Of a DNA stretch of 13,931 nucleotides, positions 11,716 to 13,931 are shown piece by piece. Made by a program: the position numbers and the translations under genes. This DNA comes from an uncultured Bacillota bacterium (GTDB lineage: Bacteria; Bacillota_I; Bacilli_A; RF39; UBA660): contig CAMUZJ010000024.1 in NCBI GenBank assembly GCA_947165195.1, positions 1 to 13,931 on the forward strand. Direction: 5' to 3'. The first letter of the stretch is position 1, and each line of letters opens with the position of its first letter. Below the pieces are notes generated by a model that saw only the letters and a list, made by a program, of their open reading frames with translations, did no database searches and was not told the DNA's origin.

Positions 11716-13931
11716 CTATCTAACTATAAATTCATAGGGATTTTGTGCTGTTCCATCCCCTCCATAAGCTACTTTAACGGTTGGCTTAAGAGCAATAGAT
11801 GGCCTAACACTGCAATAGCTATCATCATCTACATTTCCATTTCTTAAAACGCCATTATAGCTTACCCTAAACTCATAAGCAATACCAGCACTAAAGTTAT
11901 AAGGTGACATCGTAAACCATTTTCTACCAGTATATAAATAATAATCTGTATTGGTAGACTCCTCATTGACTGCAGCTGCTCCACCAGCTAATATTACTTC
12001 ATCAGCTGTTAACAATCCAATAGGGTATGTTAAATCCCCATTTCCATCTGCTCTCTCTTCTACTGTAAAGGAATCATTTTTATTTGGACATGTTAGTATT
12101 GGTGTTCCAGTTGCTCTTCTTCCATAGGCACTATAGTATAAATACTTTCCTCTACCCATTTGTCCACCGTTTGGATTCCAACCGTTCGTAATATAAGTTC
12201 CATTCCCATCTATATCAATTGTATTCATACTTCTATCATTGCACCAAATGGTATCTTCTAAATAAATATTATAATTTTTATTTCTAGTTGTAAAGTAGTT
12301 TTCAAAAGTGTTAGAAAACCAATTATCTATTGTTGTTTTAATACTAGAGTTATTCGTATTTGTATACATTTCTTCCATAGCATCTTCTACACTTTTTCCA
12401 TCTTTTAATGTAATATATTCTATATCACTTCCGCTTCTATAATAAATATAATATAACTCATTGCAGGTCCCTGTATCATTAAAACAAGTGTAATGATGTG
12501 TATTTAATTGACTTGTATCTGAAACTGCATCTTTTAATGTATAAGTCCCATCTCCTGATACATTAGAATCTACATCTACAAATTCAAAATCACTTCCGTA
12601 AAGATGCCCGTCTACTAAACCATAGTTAGAAGAGCGTTCATATGCATTTCCATACATATATCCTACATAGGCTATACTAGTCCAATTACTATTGATTCCA
12701 CTAGAAGCTATTTGTGTTGCATCTCCTGTTGTATTACTACAATCTCCATTTCCATCAGGTAATCCATTATATAGTAATTTGACACCTCCTGTATCGGTTG
12801 TTCTAACTATCTTCCAACAGTATCCCGCAAACTTAGCATTATTGTTTGTTACTGCCCCACGGTAATAATAAATTGGATTCGTATTATTTTGGGTACCATT
12901 TCTTACATATAATCCTCTTCCATTACTAGCTGATGAGATTTCAGTAAAGTCTAAACTGCTATCTAATGTTGCACTATTTCTTACTAAGTTTAGATAAGTT
13001 GCTCCAACAATTGCTACTGTAGAAGACTCTATTTCTGATATATTTCCAGCTACATCTTCTATATATGTTTTTATTTCATAGTCTCCAACATCTAATAAAG
13101 TAAATGTATAATTAGAATTTGTACTAGATACGTATGTTTCTCCTCCATTTTTAGAGTAATAATATTTGGAAATTCCTGATATAGAATCCGTTCCTGTTAT
13201 TGTAATGGCAATTGTTTGATTATCACTATCTGGGGTTGCAGTCATACTAGATATAGTAGGATTTTCTCCATCTACGAAATAGTTATCCGTACAACTAGTA
13301 GTCGTACTACCAAAAATATTGGTAGCAGCAACACATACTTTTTGGCTTGTTGCACTGTCAGAAAAAGTATAGCTAAATTCTCCATTTTCTACCGTAGCAT
13401 CTAAATTAGGGGTACAATCTGCACTAGATACACAGTACTTTACACTTTTCAATTGCTCAGAGTCTGCTACATCAAAAGTAACACTAGCGGAAGTTACCCA
13501 ATCTTGTTCTTCTCCAGGCTCTGGTTCATTAGTAGTTGTTGTATCTTCATAGCTAACTGTTGGATTTGTCGTTACCCCGTGCTCTCTTTCCTCTGCATCC
13601 TCACTTGCTAATTGATAATTAGCAGTTAATGCAAAATCTAGGTCATCTCCATTTTCTGGTAAATCTTCTACATCAACATCTGTTTTAAATCTTACTGTTA
13701 CTTTTATCGTATCTGTTACCCCTACATCTAATAAGTCATACTGATTAACTGCCATTCCATCGGCATAGGTAATCGTTGACTCTAAATACTGTTCTGCCTC
13801 TTGTGATAATCCCTCTATTTCCATGCCATCTAACATAGCAGGTATCGTACCACTATTTTCTATATCGGCATAAAAAACATATGTATCCCCTGGCTGTTTA
13901 AAATTGACTGAGAAATTAATACTTTTTCCAT
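11716..13931 (-). CDS. Secreted protein with two Ig-like modules and a C-type-lectin-like C-terminal domain (5' end beyond the right edge)
   Basis: The frame is open to the right edge, so the signal segment and true start are outside; 737 complete codons are visible. The Met at 13836 is internal: upstream codons read SINFSVNFKQPGDTYVFYAD, the shared N-terminal domain. Counting from that Met, the shared domain ends near 80, a four-cysteine Ig-like module (Cys135, 141, 168, 182) spans about 110-190 and the KYYYSKNGGETYVSS module about 200-275. The remaining 430 residues are not DUF285 repeats. They begin near YCWKIVRTTDTGGVKLLYNG and end GLLTADEVILAGG, YLYTGRKWFTMSP, NGVLRNGNVDDDSYCSVRPSIALKP, GGDGTAQNPYEFIVR. 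This pattern resembles DUF6273-like and diversity-generating-retroelement target domains with a C-type-lectin-like fold. No reverse transcriptase or cell-wall anchor is seen. The ligand is unknown. Confidence 0.8.
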   Translation of the reverse strand, partial: GKSINFSVNFKQPGDTYVFYADIENSGTIPAMLDGMEIEGLSQEAEQYLESTITYADGMAVNQYDLLDVGVTDTIKVTVRFKTDVDVEDLPENGDDLDFALTANYQLASEDAEEREHGVTTNPTVSYEDTTTTNEPEPGEEQDWVTSASVTFDVADSEQLKSVKYCVSSADCTPNLDATVENGEFSYTFSDSATSQKVCVAATNIFGSTTTSCTDNYFVDGENPTISSMTATPDSDNQTIAITITGTDSISGISKYYYSKNGGETYVSSTNSNYTFTLLDVGDYEIKTYIEDVAGNISEIESSTVAIVGATYLNLVRNSATLDSSLDFTEISSASNGRGLYVRNGTQNNTNPIYYYRGAVTNNNAKFAGYCWKIVRTTDTGGVKLLYNGLPDGNGDCSNTTGDATQIASSGINSNWTSIAYVGYMYGNAYERSSNYGLVDGHLYGSDFEFVDVDSNVSGDGTYTLKDAVSDTSQLNTHHYTCFNDTGTCNELYYIYYRSGSDIEYITLKDGKSVEDAMEEMYTNTNNSSIKTTIDNWFSNTFENYFTTRNKNYNIYLEDTIWCNDRSMNTIDIDGNGTYITNGWNPNGGQMGRGKYLYYSAYGRRATGTPILTCPNKNDSFTVEERADGNGDLTYPIGLLTADEVILAGGAAAVNEESTNTDYYLYTGRKWFTMSPYNFSAGIAYEFRVSYNGVLRNGNVDDDSYCSVRPSIALKPTVKVAYGGDGTAQNPYEFIVR

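Noticed and set aside
13216..13404. Plus-strand open frame of 62 codons
   Set aside because: Antisense to protein 3 with no ribosome binding site or recognisable sequence.
1..13931. Mycoplasma-type code with UGA as Trp
   Set aside because: Trp in conserved positions (for example the rpoD TWWIRQ motif) is TGG, and yqeG ends in TGA with no homologous extension beyond it.

Overview
The window comes from a very AT-rich, low-GC Gram-positive genome. Coding is entirely on the minus strand, Trp is encoded by TGG, and TGA is used as a stop, so the code is standard. A dnaG-rpoD-trmK block, a yqeG-yqeH pair, an intact sporulation-type sigma factor with a SigK-like pro-sequence and a lipoteichoic-acid-synthase-like membrane protein point to Bacillota. 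My inference is an uncultured gut-type Bacilli/Erysipelotrichia-like lineage, because secreted proteins built from DUF285 (BspA-type) repeats and the module seen in the third surface protein are typical of such genomes.

Layout from left to right, all genes reading right to left: the 5' part of a polytopic LtaS-like gene (1-437) with its own promoter; a terminator; secreted DUF285 protein 1 (537-2717), preceded by a tiny hydrophobic ORF (2734-2799); a 288-base gap with a promoter, a strong terminator and a short tandem repeat; the operon dnaG (4881-6605), rpoD (3787-4878), trmK (3088-3786); a strong terminator; yqeG-yqeH (8225 down to 6704) from a near-consensus promoter; sigK-like (8261-8959); secreted DUF285 protein 2 (9028-11343); a 372-base gap holding its promoter and the wreck of a fourth family member (11438-11713); and secreted protein 3 (11716 to the right edge, 5' incomplete).

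The housekeeping core (replication primase, main sigma factor, tRNA methyltransferase, ribosome-assembly GTPase, HAD phosphatase, mother-cell sigma factor) is flanked on both sides by one paralogous surface-protein family. The family shares a signal/anchor segment, a beta-rich N-terminal domain and an Ig-like module, and exchanges the C-terminal half: DUF285 repeats in two members, a C-type-lectin-like module in the third. The observations most worth checking are the apparent AUA start of dnaG, the decayed fourth paralog, the leader-like micro-ORF, the lectin-like C-terminus of protein 3, and palindromes over the -10 boxes of the envelope-gene promoters.
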